Shown: piece by piece, positions 8,945-18,393 of the stretch
Layout: each line of letters starts with the position of its first letter
Position numbering within the stretch: position 1 is the first letter of the stretch
Assembly: GCA_964567755.1 (NCBI GenBank)
Contig: CAZMNW010000061.1
Coordinates: 31,692 to 95,691 of the forward strand
Direction: 5' to 3'
Length of the DNA: 64,000 nucleotides
From: DASRJW01 sp964567755
GTDB lineage: Bacteria > Krumholzibacteriota > Krumholzibacteriia > G020349025
Program-made: the position numbers and the translations under genes
Notes under the pieces: generated by a model
What the model saw: only the letters and a program-made list of their open reading frames with translations
Told to the model about the DNA's origin: nothing
Database searches by the model: none

Positions 8945-10000
8945 TCATTCCTCGCGCGGGCGCCACGAGTGCACGTGCTCGACCAGGCGGCGCACATTGT
9001 CCACGGGTGTTTCGGGAAGAATCCCATGACCGAGATTGAAGATGTGTCCGGGAGCATTCCCGGCACGCTCGAGCACGCGGTCGGCGCGCTCGCGCAGCGC
9101 CGGCCACGGCGCGAACAGCGTCGCCGGATCGAGGTTGCCTTGGACGGCGAAGTCGGGGCCGAGGGTGCGGCGAGCCAGATCGAGAGGCACGCGCCAATCG
9201 AGGCTCAGCACGTCGGCGCCGCAGAGGCGCAAGTGATCGGCCGCGCCCCAAGCGTCGCGGGCGAAATAGATGATGGGCGCTGCACCCGCAGTGGCGCTGT
9301 GGACGTCGGCGATCATCTGTTGCACGTGCGGCAACGCCCAGCGCGCGAAATCATCCGGGTCGAGCAGACCCGCCCAGGTGTCGAAGATCTGCACGGCCTG
9401 GGCGCCGGCTTCGATCTGCGCCACGAGGTACGCCGCGTTGGTCGCCGCGAGCTTTTGCAGCAATCGCTCTCCCGTCACCGGATCCTCGTACAGGAGGCGC
9501 TTCATGCGCGTGAACTCTTTGGCACCACCGCCCTCGACGAGATAGTTGGCGAGCGTCCACGGCGCGCCACAAAAGCCGATGAGCGCCGTCTCGGGCGCGA
9601 GCTCGCTGCGCAAGCGGCGCAGGGCTTCGAGGACGTAGGGCACCGAGGCCTGCGGATCGGGAATGCGCAAGGACTCGACCTGAGCGCGCGTACGCACGGG
9701 GTCGGGGATCAGCGGACCCGGAGCGAATTCGATGTGCACGCCCATGCCTTCGACGGGGACCAAGATGTCGCTGAACAGAATCGCCGCATCGACGCCGAGA
9801 GCGCGCACGGGCTGCAACGTCACCTCGACCGCGAGATCCGGGTTCTTGCACATGTCGAGGAAGCCGTGGCGCTCCCGGATGGCGCGGTACTCCGGCATGT
9901 AGCGCCCGGCCTGGCGCATGAACCACACGGGCCGGTGTGACGTCGGGAGTCGGCCGCACGCGCGCAGGAACGGGACCTCGCGCTCCGGTTGGGTGCTCAT
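8945..10000 (-). CDS. hemE: uroporphyrinogen decarboxylase
   Basis: A 351-residue cytosolic enzyme converting uroporphyrinogen III to coproporphyrinogen III in heme synthesis. Family hallmarks are the N-terminal PVWFMRQAGRYMPEYR block with the substrate-binding arginines, ILFSDILVPVEGMG with the catalytic aspartate, GFCGAPWTLANYLVEG, and the C-terminal NLGHGILPETPVDNV. The length is typical. The ATG overlaps the hemL stop (ATGA), implying coupled translation. Confidence 0.97.
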   Translation of the reverse strand: MSTQPEREVPFLRACGRLPTSHRPVWFMRQAGRYMPEYRAIRERHGFLDMCKNPDLAVEVTLQPVRALGVDAAILFSDILVPVEGMGVHIEFAPGPLIPDPVRTRAQVESLRIPDPQASVPYVLEALRRLRSELAPETALIGFCGAPWTLANYLVEGGGAKEFTRMKRLLYEDPVTGERLLQKLAATNAAYLVAQIEAGAQAVQIFDTWAGLLDPDDFARWALPHVQQMIADVHSATAGAAPIIYFARDAWGAADHLRLCGADVLSLDWRVPLDLARRTLGPDFAVQGNLDPATLFAPWPALRERADRVLERAGNAPGHIFNLGHGILPETPVDNVRRLVEHVHSWRPREE

Positions 10001-11331
10001 GCGTGGATCTCCTCGAGGGCAGCGCCGATGGCGCGCACAGTCTCGTCGACCACGGGCTCATCGTGGGCGGCACTCAAGAAACACGCTTCGAACTGCGAAG
10101 GCGCGAGCAAGACGCCGCGGCGCAACAAGGCTTGGTGAAAGCGGGCGAACAGCTTGGTGTCGCAGCGCGCGGCCTCGACCCAGCTGCGCACGGGCCCGGC
10201 GTGGAAGAACAACGTCCACATCGACCCGATGTGCTGCACGCAAGCGTGGAATCCGAGGCGTTGCAGGTGCGCTTCGATGCCGGTCACGAGCCGCTGCGTC
10301 CGCGCCTCGAGACGCGTGTAGAGATCCGGGGTCGCCGCAATGAGCTCGAGCATGGCCAGGCCGGCGGCGACAGCGACCGGATTCCCCGACAGCGTGCCGG
10401 CTTGGTAGACCGGGCCGCTGGGGGCGATCATCTCCATGAGCTCGCGCCGCCCGCCGTAAGCACCGATCGGCAACCCGCCGCCGATGATCTTGCCGAAGGT
10501 GACGAGATCGGCGCGAATGCCGAGCCGCTCCTGCGCTCCTCCGGCTGCGAGACGGAACCCGGTCATCACCTCGTCGAAAAGAAGCAAAGCCTCGTTGGCG
10601 TCGCACAGCTCGCGCAGTTTCTGCAAGAAAAGCCGTCTCGGCAGCACGACACCCATGTTGCCGACGACGGGCTCGACGATGACCGCGGCGATGGCGCCAT
10701 GGTTGGCGTCGAAGTACTCGGCGACGAGATCGGCGTCGTTGAATTCGGCGACCAGCGTATCCGCGGCCACTCCGGTCGGCACACCGGGGCTGTCGGGGAG
10801 CCCGAGCGTCACCACGCCGGACCCGGCCTTGATGAGGAAGGAATCGGCGTGACCGTGATAGCAACCGGCGAACTTCACGATCTTGGAACGGCCGGTGTAG
10901 GCGCGGGCCAGGCGAATGGCGGACATCGTGGCCTCGGTGCCGGAGTTCACCAACCGGACCATGTCGACGCCGGGGACCATGGCGCAGATGCGTTCGGCGA
11001 TCTCGATCTCGGCTGCGGTGGGTATGCCGAAGCTGGTGCCGCGCGCAGAGGCGGACCGCACGGCTTCGACGATGCGCGGGTGCGCGTGACCGAAGAGGAG
11101 AGGTCCCCAGGAGCCGATGTAGTCGATGTAGCGCCGCCCGTCTTCGTCCCAGATGGTAGAGCCTTCGCCTCGAGCGGCGAAGATCGCTTCACCACCGACG
11201 GCGCGGAAGGCGCGCACGGGAGAATTCACGCCTCCTGGAATCCAGTGGAGCGCGCGGTTCATGAGCTCGCGACTGCGCGGGCCGGTAGTGTCGTCCACGG
11301 CAACCATCCCATTGCGCCAACGCGCGTGCAT
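9997..11331 (-). CDS. hemL: glutamate-1-semialdehyde 2,1-aminomutase
   Basis: A 444-residue PLP enzyme making 5-aminolevulinate from glutamate-1-semialdehyde in the C5 pathway. Visible blocks are IPGGVNSPVRAF, YIDYIGSWGPLLFGH, VNSGTEATMSAIRLAR, GCYHGHAD, LLLFDEVMTGFR and TFGKIIGGGLPIGAYGG with the PLP lysine. Translation may begin eight codons in (11307, MVAVDD); neither start has a clear Shine-Dalgarno. It is followed with a 4-bp overlap by hemE. Confidence 0.96.
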   Translation of the reverse strand: MHARWRNGMVAVDDTTGPRSRELMNRALHWIPGGVNSPVRAFRAVGGEAIFAARGEGSTIWDEDGRRYIDYIGSWGPLLFGHAHPRIVEAVRSASARGTSFGIPTAAEIEIAERICAMVPGVDMVRLVNSGTEATMSAIRLARAYTGRSKIVKFAGCYHGHADSFLIKAGSGVVTLGLPDSPGVPTGVAADTLVAEFNDADLVAEYFDANHGAIAAVIVEPVVGNMGVVLPRRLFLQKLRELCDANEALLLFDEVMTGFRLAAGGAQERLGIRADLVTFGKIIGGGLPIGAYGGRRELMEMIAPSGPVYQAGTLSGNPVAVAAGLAMLELIAATPDLYTRLEARTQRLVTGIEAHLQRLGFHACVQHIGSMWTLFFHAGPVRSWVEAARCDTKLFARFHQALLRRGVLLAPSQFEACFLSAAHDEPVVDETVRAIGAALEEIHA

Positions 11332-11432
11332 CGTTCGCGGCCAGAGGCCGGTTCACCCGCGCGTGCAGTCGGAATCTATCACAGGATCTCGAGTACCGGG
11401 AGGTCAGAGCGGGGTGTGCCGGCCGGCGTTCT

Positions 11433-13253
11433 TCATTTCAACACGATGAGCTTGCGCGTTTCGCGTTCGACATGGCCGGGCTGGTCGAGGAAGGCAGCCT
11501 GCAAACGCAGATAGTAGGCGCCCGACGGCACGCCGTGGCCGCCATCGTCCAGGCCGTTCCACTCGATCGAGTAACTGGTGGCCTGCAACGGTTCGGAAAG
11601 CAACGCGCGCACGAGCCGGCCGCGAACGTCGAAGAGATGCAGGGTCACGTGCGCCGGTGCGGGCAGCTCGATGCGAATCGGTGTCGAGGGCACAAGGGGA
11701 TAGGGGTTGGGCACGATGCGAGCGGTTCGGCCACCGAACGGCGGTGGCTCGGGACCCAAGTCGCGGAGCGCACGGTATGCCGCGAACGCATCGACGATGC
11801 CCCACCCTTGGTAACGATCGGGTGCCGCGGCGCGGCTCGCGGTGGAACGCAAGGCATCGCGGATCTGCAGCGGTGTTGCGTCGGGGAAGGCGGAGATCAG
11901 CAGTGCCGCCACTCCGGCGACCAGTGGACATGCAGCCGACGTGCCGCCACCCGCGCCGTAGACCATGGGGTTGTCCGCTTGCGCCATGATGGTGCCGATG
12001 CCTTCGGCGAGAACGTCCGGTTTGGTGCGTCCATCGGCGGTCGGCCCGTAGGAGCTGAGGATGGAGTAGACGCCGTTCCGATCGACGGCGCCGACGCCGA
12101 TGACGGAATCGCCGTCGGCCGGTGCGAAGAGAGTATTGGGTGCGGTGAAGATTCCCTCGTTGCCGGCTGCATTCACCACGACGATTCCACGCGCCACGGC
12201 CATGTCGGCGGCACGGGTGATGACAGTCGTGTTGCCATCCATGTCTTCCCAGCCGTGATCGAATCGAGGATCGTCGAAAGTGCGGTAACCGACGGACGAG
12301 CTCACGACGTCAGCGCCAATGCTATCCGCCCATTCCACTGCCGCGACCCACAGGTCCTCCTCGAGCGGAGATTCGACGGCGTCGTTCTCGGTGCGTGCCA
12401 GGAGGAAGTCGGCTTCGAAGGCGGGTCCGATGAGCTTCCCGGGTTTGTATCCAGCCAGAATCGACAGTGTTTCCAACCCATGCGACGAGCACACCTGCCC
12501 CGCAGGGCAGGGAGCGGGGTCGGGATTTTCTTCATCGAGGACGAAGTCCCAGGTGGCATGGATACGCAGGTTCGCCATGGATTCGTGCGACAGCTGACGA
12601 TAGCCATTGTCGAAGTGGGCGATGAGGACGCCGCTTCCGGTCAGCCCCATGCGATGCAGGTCGACGACGCCGATTTGGTTCAGCTGGTTGAACGATGGGC
12701 CATACGGAAACGGTGACGGTGGCGTATCCAGTAAACCGGAGTCGGCCTGCCGCCGCATATCCGCGGCGGATGGCGTCGCGGCCTTGGATGCGGACGAGGG
12801 ATCCGGGGCTCGTCGCGCCAAAGGTTGAATGCCACGCACGCACGGCAGCGCGCGCAACGCCGCCAGTTGCGCCGGTGTGGCGTCGACGCTCACCGCATTG
12901 AGCCACTTCGAGAGCTGCCGCAGCCGCTGCACCCGTGCAGCAACCGCCGCCACATAAGATGGCTCGAGCCGCAGATCGCCGCCATCGATCACCTGTTGTG
13001 GCTCGCGCACCTTGAGCCGGCGCCGGAGCGATCGCTCGGAAACGAGCGTCTGCGCCACCGATGGCTTGGCCGTGCTCTGTGGACCCTTGTCACGGAAGAA
13101 AACCCAGGCGCGGAGGACGAGGCCAGGTTTGGGCTCGCTGTCCTCTGCGCGCGCAGCGCTTGTTCCGGGACTCCAAGACACGCCGAGGAGACTCCCCGCA
13201 ATGCACAGCATCCGGAGTCGAGTGAGGAGATTGGCTCGGCGTGACAACGGCAT
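11433..13253 (-). CDS. secreted subtilisin-family (S8) serine protease with C-terminal FlgD-like domain
   Basis: A 606-residue protein with an N-terminal signal sequence (LCIAGSLLGVSWSPGTSA) and a propeptide-like region to about 200. The catalytic domain has the Asp block VLIAHFDNG, the His block SSHGLETLSILAG, the oxyanion Asn in VVVNAAGNEG and the Ser block GGGTSAACPLVAGVAALL. The last 80 residues (LHLFDVRGRLVRAL, GVPSGAYYLRLQA) form the FlgD-like Ig domain often found at the C terminus of secreted proteins in FCB-related bacteria. It sits between hemH and hemL on the same strand, an unexpected place for a secreted protease. Confidence 0.9.
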   Translation of the reverse strand: MPLSRRANLLTRLRMLCIAGSLLGVSWSPGTSAARAEDSEPKPGLVLRAWVFFRDKGPQSTAKPSVAQTLVSERSLRRRLKVREPQQVIDGGDLRLEPSYVAAVAARVQRLRQLSKWLNAVSVDATPAQLAALRALPCVRGIQPLARRAPDPSSASKAATPSAADMRRQADSGLLDTPPSPFPYGPSFNQLNQIGVVDLHRMGLTGSGVLIAHFDNGYRQLSHESMANLRIHATWDFVLDEENPDPAPCPAGQVCSSHGLETLSILAGYKPGKLIGPAFEADFLLARTENDAVESPLEEDLWVAAVEWADSIGADVVSSSVGYRTFDDPRFDHGWEDMDGNTTVITRAADMAVARGIVVVNAAGNEGIFTAPNTLFAPADGDSVIGVGAVDRNGVYSILSSYGPTADGRTKPDVLAEGIGTIMAQADNPMVYGAGGGTSAACPLVAGVAALLISAFPDATPLQIRDALRSTASRAAAPDRYQGWGIVDAFAAYRALRDLGPEPPPFGGRTARIVPNPYPLVPSTPIRIELPAPAHVTLHLFDVRGRLVRALLSEPLQATSYSIEWNGLDDGGHGVPSGAYYLRLQAAFLDQPGHVERETRKLIVLK

Positions 13254-13301
13254 GCACCCTCGGCGGAACGGGCTTCATCATTATAGCATCCGACCGGCGG
13301 A

Positions 13302-14291
13302 TTACCCCGCCCATCCCTGCAAGTGCTGCATGACGATCTCCACCAGAGCGGTGACGTGATCGGAGCGATCGTTGAGCGCCGGGATGTAGCGCAAGCGCTG
13401 GCCACCGGACTGCAAGAAGCCCTGTCGGCTGCGAATGGCGATCTCTTCGAGCGTCTCGAGACAATCGACGGCGAAGCCCGGGCAAATGACGTCGACGCTC
13501 GCGACCCCCTTGCGCGCCCACTCTTGGAGTGTCGGATCGGTATACGGTTGCAGCCATTCCTCGCGCCCGAAGCGCGACTGATATGCGAGCGCAAAGCGGT
13601 GCGCATCGAGGCCCAGAGCCGTGGCGAGACGCGCCGCAGTCTGCTCGCACTGGCCGCGGTAGGGGTCGCCGGCCGCGTCGTAGCGTTTGGGTAAGCCATG
13701 GAACGAGACGAGCAGGCGATCGGAAGCGCCGTGCTGCTCCCAGAACTCACGCACGCTGCGCGCGAGAGCCTCGATGTATCGACCCTGATCGTGGTAGCCA
13801 AAGATCGTGCGCATTTCCGGCACACGCCGCCAACCCGCGAGCGCTCGCGTCACGGCGTCGAACGCGGAGCCCGTGGTCGGGGACGAGTACTGTGGAAACA
13901 GCGGCAGCACGATCAGGTGCTGGCAGCCGGCTGCACGCAACTGTTCGAGTGCGCGCGCCATGCTCGGATTGCCGTACCCCATGCCGATGGCGACTTCGAC
14001 CGGGTTGGTGACCTGGAGGCGCAGCGCGCCGGCGAGCGCGGTGGCGAGATCCTGCATGATGCAGAGGAGCGGCGACCCCTCGTTGGTCCAGATGCTGGCA
14101 TACGCGTGCGCCGAGCGCCGCGGTCGCAATGGCAAAATGATCAGATACAGGATGGGAAGCCAAATGGCGCGTGGCAGGTCGACGACACGCCGGTCGGAAA
14201 GGAACTGCCGCAGATAACGTCGGACCGCCGCGGCCGTGGGTGCGTCCGGCGTTCCGACGTTGGTGAGCAGGACGCCAATTCGAGCCTGCAT
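13302..14291 (-). CDS. hemH: ferrochelatase
   Basis: A 329-residue enzyme inserting ferrous iron into protoporphyrin IX. Seen: IGVLLTNVGTPDAPT at the N terminus, the invariant SFHGLPKRY with the metal-site histidine, and CPGFAVDCLETLEEI near the C terminus. The start at 14291 is chosen because GGGAG lies six bases upstream; the frame stays open far upstream without family similarity. It is the first gene of the minus-strand run hemH-protease-hemL-hemE. Confidence 0.95.
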   Translation of the reverse strand: MQARIGVLLTNVGTPDAPTAAAVRRYLRQFLSDRRVVDLPRAIWLPILYLIILPLRPRRSAHAYASIWTNEGSPLLCIMQDLATALAGALRLQVTNPVEVAIGMGYGNPSMARALEQLRAAGCQHLIVLPLFPQYSSPTTGSAFDAVTRALAGWRRVPEMRTIFGYHDQGRYIEALARSVREFWEQHGASDRLLVSFHGLPKRYDAAGDPYRGQCEQTAARLATALGLDAHRFALAYQSRFGREEWLQPYTDPTLQEWARKGVASVDVICPGFAVDCLETLEEIAIRSRQGFLQSGGQRLRYIPALNDRSDHVTALVEIVMQHLQGWAG

Positions 14292-14504
14292 TCTCATCTC
14301 CCACCGTGACGTTCCGGGGCCCCCGCGCCTGCGCCGCCACCCGACCGAGCGGGCGTCGACACGATTGGCGGGCGGCTTCGCCACCGCCGGGCATTCTCGC
14401 ACATGGGGGGTGTCCCTTGACGGCCCCAGATTCGTGCCGTTTACTCGCTCCTCGAAATGCCGGCGAGATCGGACCGCACATTCATCGATTTCAAGGAGTC
14501 GTTC

Positions 14505-15581
14505 GTGAACCAGCAAGGCCGCGATTCACATTTTCTGCGGCGCCGCGGGCCAGCCGTGTTGGCGGCGATGGCGCTGTGGAACGCGTGCGCCAGCGGCGCC
14601 GGGGCAGAGGACCCGCCTGACCGCAAGGAAACGCATCTTCGTAACGTTCGCCAACTCACTTTCGGCGGCGAGAATGCCGAGGCCTACTGGTCACACGATG
14701 GCAAGCAGCTCATCCTGCAATCGACCCGCGACAGCCTCGGGTGCGATCAGATCTTCGTCATGAACCCGGAGGGTTCGAACACGCGCATGGTGTCCACGGG
14801 CAAAGGACGCACGACGTGCGCCTATTTCTTCCCGAACGGCAAGCGCATCCTGTATGCATCGACCCATGCCGCGAGCCCCGACTGCCCGCCAGCCCCGGAC
14901 TTCTCCAAGGGTTACGTGTGGAAGCTGTACCCGACGTATGATTTGTACGCTGCCGATCCTGACGGGACCAATCTCTTGCGTCTCACCACGACCGAGGGCT
15001 ACGACGCCGAAGCGACGATTGCCCCCGATGGCAGCCGTGTCATCTTCACCTCCGAGCGCGACGGCGATCTCGACCTCTACACCATGCGGCTCGACGGCAC
15101 CGACGTCCGCCGGCTCACCACCGAGCTGGGCTACGATGGCGGCGCGTTCTTCTCGCCCGACAGCAAGAAGATCGTCTGGCGCGCATCGAGACCACGCAGC
15201 GCCGAGGACAAGGCGGCGTATACCGCGCTGCTGCACGACCACACCATTCGCCCGGGGGCGCTGGAGATTTTCACCGCCAACGCCGATGGCAGCGCTGCGC
15301 GCCAGTTGACGCAGAATGACGCTGCCAATTTCTGCCCGTTCTTCTTCCCGGACGGGAAGCGAATCATCTTCGCCTCCAACATGGCGAATCCCCAGGGCCG
15401 GAACTTCGACCTGTGGATGATGAACGTCGACGGCTCGGGCCTCGAGCAAGTGACATTCGATCCGACCTTCGACGGGTTCCCCATGTTCAGTCCGGATGGT
15501 AAGCGGTTGGTGTTCGCCAGCAACCGCAACTCGAAGGGTCGCACCGACACGAACGTCTTCCTCGCCGATTGGGTCGAGTGA
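14505..15581 (+). CDS. exported PD40/TolB-like beta-propeller protein
   Basis: A 358-residue protein. The GTG at 14505 is the probable start, with AAGGAG six bases upstream; it gives a signal-peptide-like N terminus (RRRGPAVLAAMALWNACASG). From residue 40 on, PD40-type propeller repeats recur, each with a hydrophobic strand next to F-S-P-D-G-K-(K/R)-(I/L)-V-F: YWSHDGKQLILQS, FFPNGKRILYAS, IAPDGSRVIFTSERDGD, FSPDSKKIVW, FFPDGKRIIFAS and FSPDGKRLVFAS. These repeats usually bind proteins or peptides in the periplasm. No protease domain is attached. Confidence 0.88.
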   Translation: MNQQGRDSHFLRRRGPAVLAAMALWNACASGAGAEDPPDRKETHLRNVRQLTFGGENAEAYWSHDGKQLILQSTRDSLGCDQIFVMNPEGSNTRMVSTGKGRTTCAYFFPNGKRILYASTHAASPDCPPAPDFSKGYVWKLYPTYDLYAADPDGTNLLRLTTTEGYDAEATIAPDGSRVIFTSERDGDLDLYTMRLDGTDVRRLTTELGYDGGAFFSPDSKKIVWRASRPRSAEDKAAYTALLHDHTIRPGALEIFTANADGSAARQLTQNDAANFCPFFFPDGKRIIFASNMANPQGRNFDLWMMNVDGSGLEQVTFDPTFDGFPMFSPDGKRLVFASNRNSKGRTDTNVFLADWVE

Positions 15582-15586
15582 ATTCC

Positions 15587-16387
15587 ATGCGCAGACTCGC
15601 GATCATCGGCGGAGGTTTCATGGGCGCCGCGCTCGCCGAAGGGCTCGTGGCCTCCGGGTGGGAGCGCGATGCGATCGTGGTCTCGGGGCGAAGAGAGTCG
15701 CGGCGGCGCGCCTTGCACGAGCGCCTCGGTCTCGAAACCACGGACGATTCGGCCGCTGCTGCGGCCAGCGCGCCGACGGTGCTGTTCGCGGTCAAACCGC
15801 AGGACATGAAAGCGGCGCTGGCGCAAGTGGCGCCGCAATACACCCGCGACAAGCTCGCGATCAGCATCGCGGCGGGGATTCCCATCGCGCGGCTCGAGAC
15901 CGCGTTGAATGGGTGTCCGGTGATTCGCGCCATGCCCAACACACCGGCCGCCATCGGCATGGGTGTCACGGCCGTCGCCAAGGGCCGCTACGCCACCGAC
16001 ACGCATCTGGTGACCGCGCTCAACATCTTCGGGTACGTGGGCAAGACGGTGATCGTCGAGGAACCGCAGATGGATGCAGTTACCGCGGTGAGCGGCACCG
16101 GTCCAGCTTACTTGTTCCTGCTCGCCGAGGCCCTGATTCAAGCAGCAATCCGCGAGGGGCTCAGCAAGGAACAGGCATATGCGCTCACCTATCAAACGCT
16201 CGCAGGTGCCTCACGTTTGCTGACGCACGACCCGGCCGATCCCGCCGAGCTGCGGGCACGGGTGACATCGCCGAATGGCACCACGCACGCCGCCATGAAG
16301 CACTTGGAAGGCGAGCACTGGACGCGCACCTTCGTCGAGGCCGTGCACGCTGCGCGCCAACGCTCGGAAGAGCTGGGTCGTGGATGA
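15587..16387 (+). CDS. proC: pyrroline-5-carboxylate reductase
   Basis: A 266-residue cytosolic enzyme for the last step of proline synthesis. Motifs are the Rossmann start LAIIGGGFMGAALAEGL, VLFAVKPQDM, VIRAMPNTPAAIGMG, and the C-terminal signature region SGTGPAYLFLLAEALIQAA with AGASRLL and RARVTSPNGTTHAA. The ATG at 15587 matches family starts. The stop overlaps the next gene as ATGA. Confidence 0.95.
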   Translation: MRRLAIIGGGFMGAALAEGLVASGWERDAIVVSGRRESRRRALHERLGLETTDDSAAAAASAPTVLFAVKPQDMKAALAQVAPQYTRDKLAISIAAGIPIARLETALNGCPVIRAMPNTPAAIGMGVTAVAKGRYATDTHLVTALNIFGYVGKTVIVEEPQMDAVTAVSGTGPAYLFLLAEALIQAAIREGLSKEQAYALTYQTLAGASRLLTHDPADPAELRARVTSPNGTTHAAMKHLEGEHWTRTFVEAVHAARQRSEELGRG

Positions 16388-17520
16388 GGGCGAGCGCTCG
16401 GTCTCGATCGCCGCGGAATTTTGCGCATCCGATCACGCCGCACACCGCCGCAAGCTGGCGAGTGATGATCCTCAGCGCGGTGGTCGGTCTGCTGGGGCCG
16501 ATGGCAGCATCACCCTCTGGCGCTCTGGACGTCGATCTGGTTCACGTCGCCCCCGGGGTGCATGCGGCGCTGCAAGCGCCGGATAAGCGCTTCAACGATT
16601 GCAATTCCGTCGTCATCGTGGGCGCGGCGGACGTCCTCGTCGTCGATGCGCAGGCGAGTGCGGCGTACGTGCAGGGACTGATCGCGCGCATCCGCGCGCT
16701 CACCGACAAGCCGGTGCGGACGTTGGTGCATACCCATTGGCATGCGGACCACACGCAGAACGCCGGTCTGTACACGGACGCCTTCGGAGACTCGCTCGAG
16801 ATCATTGGCCATGTGTCGCTTGGCGACGACATTCGCGCGCGCGCCATCCCACAGCTCCTCGGTGAGGTGGATGAGCTGGAGGCGGCGATCGTGGCTGCCA
16901 AGGAGCGACTCGAACACGGGATGGCGCGCGACGGCAGCCTGCTCGACGCCGCGGGCAAGGCGACGCTGGCGGCGCAGATCGAGGCCGCGGGTGTCACGCT
17001 GGCCGAGAAACGTACGCCGCGTTTTCCCGAACCCACGCGAACGGTGACGCAAGAACTCGCTCTGCAAGACGGCGAACACACGATTCGATTGCTGCACTTC
17101 CGCGCCCACACACGTGGCGATCTGATTGTTTTCTTGCCGGCCGAGAAGGTGCTCGTGACCGGCGATGTGCTCGACGATCTGCCGTTTGGCGGTCATGGCT
17201 ACCCGCGCGAATGGATCGCGGCGCTCTCGGCTCTCGAGCGCCTCGACTTCGACACCATCGTTCCCGGACATGGGCAGATCCGGCACGGCAAGGAGCACCT
17301 GCGGCGCGTGCGCGATTTCTTCACCGCGATCGTCGAGCAGGTCGATGCAGCAGTGCGCGAGGGCAAGTCGCTGGCGGACACGCAGGCTGCGATCGACTGG
17401 ACCTCCTGGCGCACAGCACTCGCCGGGAACGACGCCCGGGCGCAGCGCGCCTTCGACACCTTCGCGCCGGCCGCGGTCGAGCGCGCCTGGCTCGAAGCTC
17501 GCGCCGAGCTTCCCGACTGA
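16384..17520 (+). CDS. exported metallo-beta-lactamase-fold hydrolase
   Basis: A 378-residue protein overlapping proC by four bases. An N-terminal hydrophobic stretch (WRVMILSAVVGLLGPMAA) suggests export. The beta-lactamase fold is shown by VHTHWHADHTQNAGLY (HxHxDH zinc ligands), FRAHTRGDLIVFLP, VLVTGDVLDDLPFGG and a later histidine in IVPGHGQIRHGK. An alpha-helical insert separates the metal sites. It resembles the quinoprotein relay/glyoxalase-like exported MBL proteins. The substrate is unknown. Confidence 0.85.
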   Translation: MRASARSRSPRNFAHPITPHTAASWRVMILSAVVGLLGPMAASPSGALDVDLVHVAPGVHAALQAPDKRFNDCNSVVIVGAADVLVVDAQASAAYVQGLIARIRALTDKPVRTLVHTHWHADHTQNAGLYTDAFGDSLEIIGHVSLGDDIRARAIPQLLGEVDELEAAIVAAKERLEHGMARDGSLLDAAGKATLAAQIEAAGVTLAEKRTPRFPEPTRTVTQELALQDGEHTIRLLHFRAHTRGDLIVFLPAEKVLVTGDVLDDLPFGGHGYPREWIAALSALERLDFDTIVPGHGQIRHGKEHLRRVRDFFTAIVEQVDAAVREGKSLADTQAAIDWTSWRTALAGNDARAQRAFDTFAPAAVERAWLEARAELPD

Positions 17521-17540
17521 ATCGATTCGGCGCTTCTCAG

Positions 17541-17560
17541 GGCGACTGCTCGTGGTCGCC
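17541..17560. terminator. hairpin between convergent genes
   Basis: GGCGAC/GTCGCC stem with an 8-base loop, 20 bases after the stop of the plus-strand hydrolase and before the end of the opposing protease gene. No clear T tract. Confidence 0.35.
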
Positions 17561-17591
17561 TTCACAGGTTCCCACACCCGCCTGCGGTTCG

Positions 17592-18272
17592 TCAGACACC
17601 CAGGAACAGCAAATCCACCGCGAGGCGAAACACCGGCCGGAAGATGCTGCCGAAGATGCGCCAGACGATGAGCATTCCCATCATCGCGACCATCGGTTGC
17701 GCGAAGATCTCCTGCACGCGGGCGCTGTAGTCGCGGCCGAGGAGGAGCGGCAGCACGCCGCTGCCGTCGAGGGGTGGAAAGGGCAGAATGTTGAGAACGA
17801 AAAGGAGGAGATTCATCGAGAAGAGCACGCACACGATGAGCGCGACGCTTTCCCATCCCGGCCAACCATTCACCAGATGCGCGATGCTCGCCTCACCCGG
17901 CATGAACCATCCGGCGCCGAGCCCCAAGCGGATCAGCAACGCGGCCACGAGTGCCAAGGTCAGGTTCGCCGCCGGCCCGGCAAGCGACATGAGCGCTGAT
18001 CGCTTCGGGTAACGTCGTGCCCACTGCGGATCGTAGGGGGCGCTGGCGAAACCCATCGGCCAGCCGGAAAGGAACACCGAGAGCAATGGTAAGATCACCA
18101 TACCGAACGGTTCTCGACGAATGTGCGGCAGTGGATTGATCGACACCTGCCCGCCGCGATACGCAGTGAGATCGCCGCCGAGCATGCCGACCCAGGCGTG
18201 GGCTGCTTCGTGCAGCGTGGTCGAGAGCAAGAAAACGACGTAGAACACGACAGCTTCGAAAGGGTGGGCCAC
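17592..18272 (-). CDS. site-2-protease-family (M50) integral membrane metalloprotease
   Basis: A 226-residue membrane protein. The zinc motif TTLHEAAHAWVG lies in the first membrane helix and the second ligand motif ILPFPPLDGSGVL in a later one; about five hydrophobic helices and ALMSLAGPAANLTLALVAALL lie between. This is the short M50 form without PDZ domain. I favour the GTG at 18272, which has GAGAGG seven bases upstream; a start at 18308 or 18356 would add unsupported residues. Confidence 0.88.
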   Translation of the reverse strand: MAHPFEAVVFYVVFLLSTTLHEAAHAWVGMLGGDLTAYRGGQVSINPLPHIRREPFGMVILPLLSVFLSGWPMGFASAPYDPQWARRYPKRSALMSLAGPAANLTLALVAALLIRLGLGAGWFMPGEASIAHLVNGWPGWESVALIVCVLFSMNLLLFVLNILPFPPLDGSGVLPLLLGRDYSARVQEIFAQPMVAMMGMLIVWRIFGSIFRPVFRLAVDLLFLGV

Positions 18273-18393
18273 GCGAAGACCTCTCGGATTCCAAGACCCG
18301 CGCACCATATCACGCCAGGGGATCCGCCGGCACGGTTTCGGGCGCAGTGGTGTCACACTTCGATCCAGCCCGAAAGGCCGTCACGCGCGTTGG

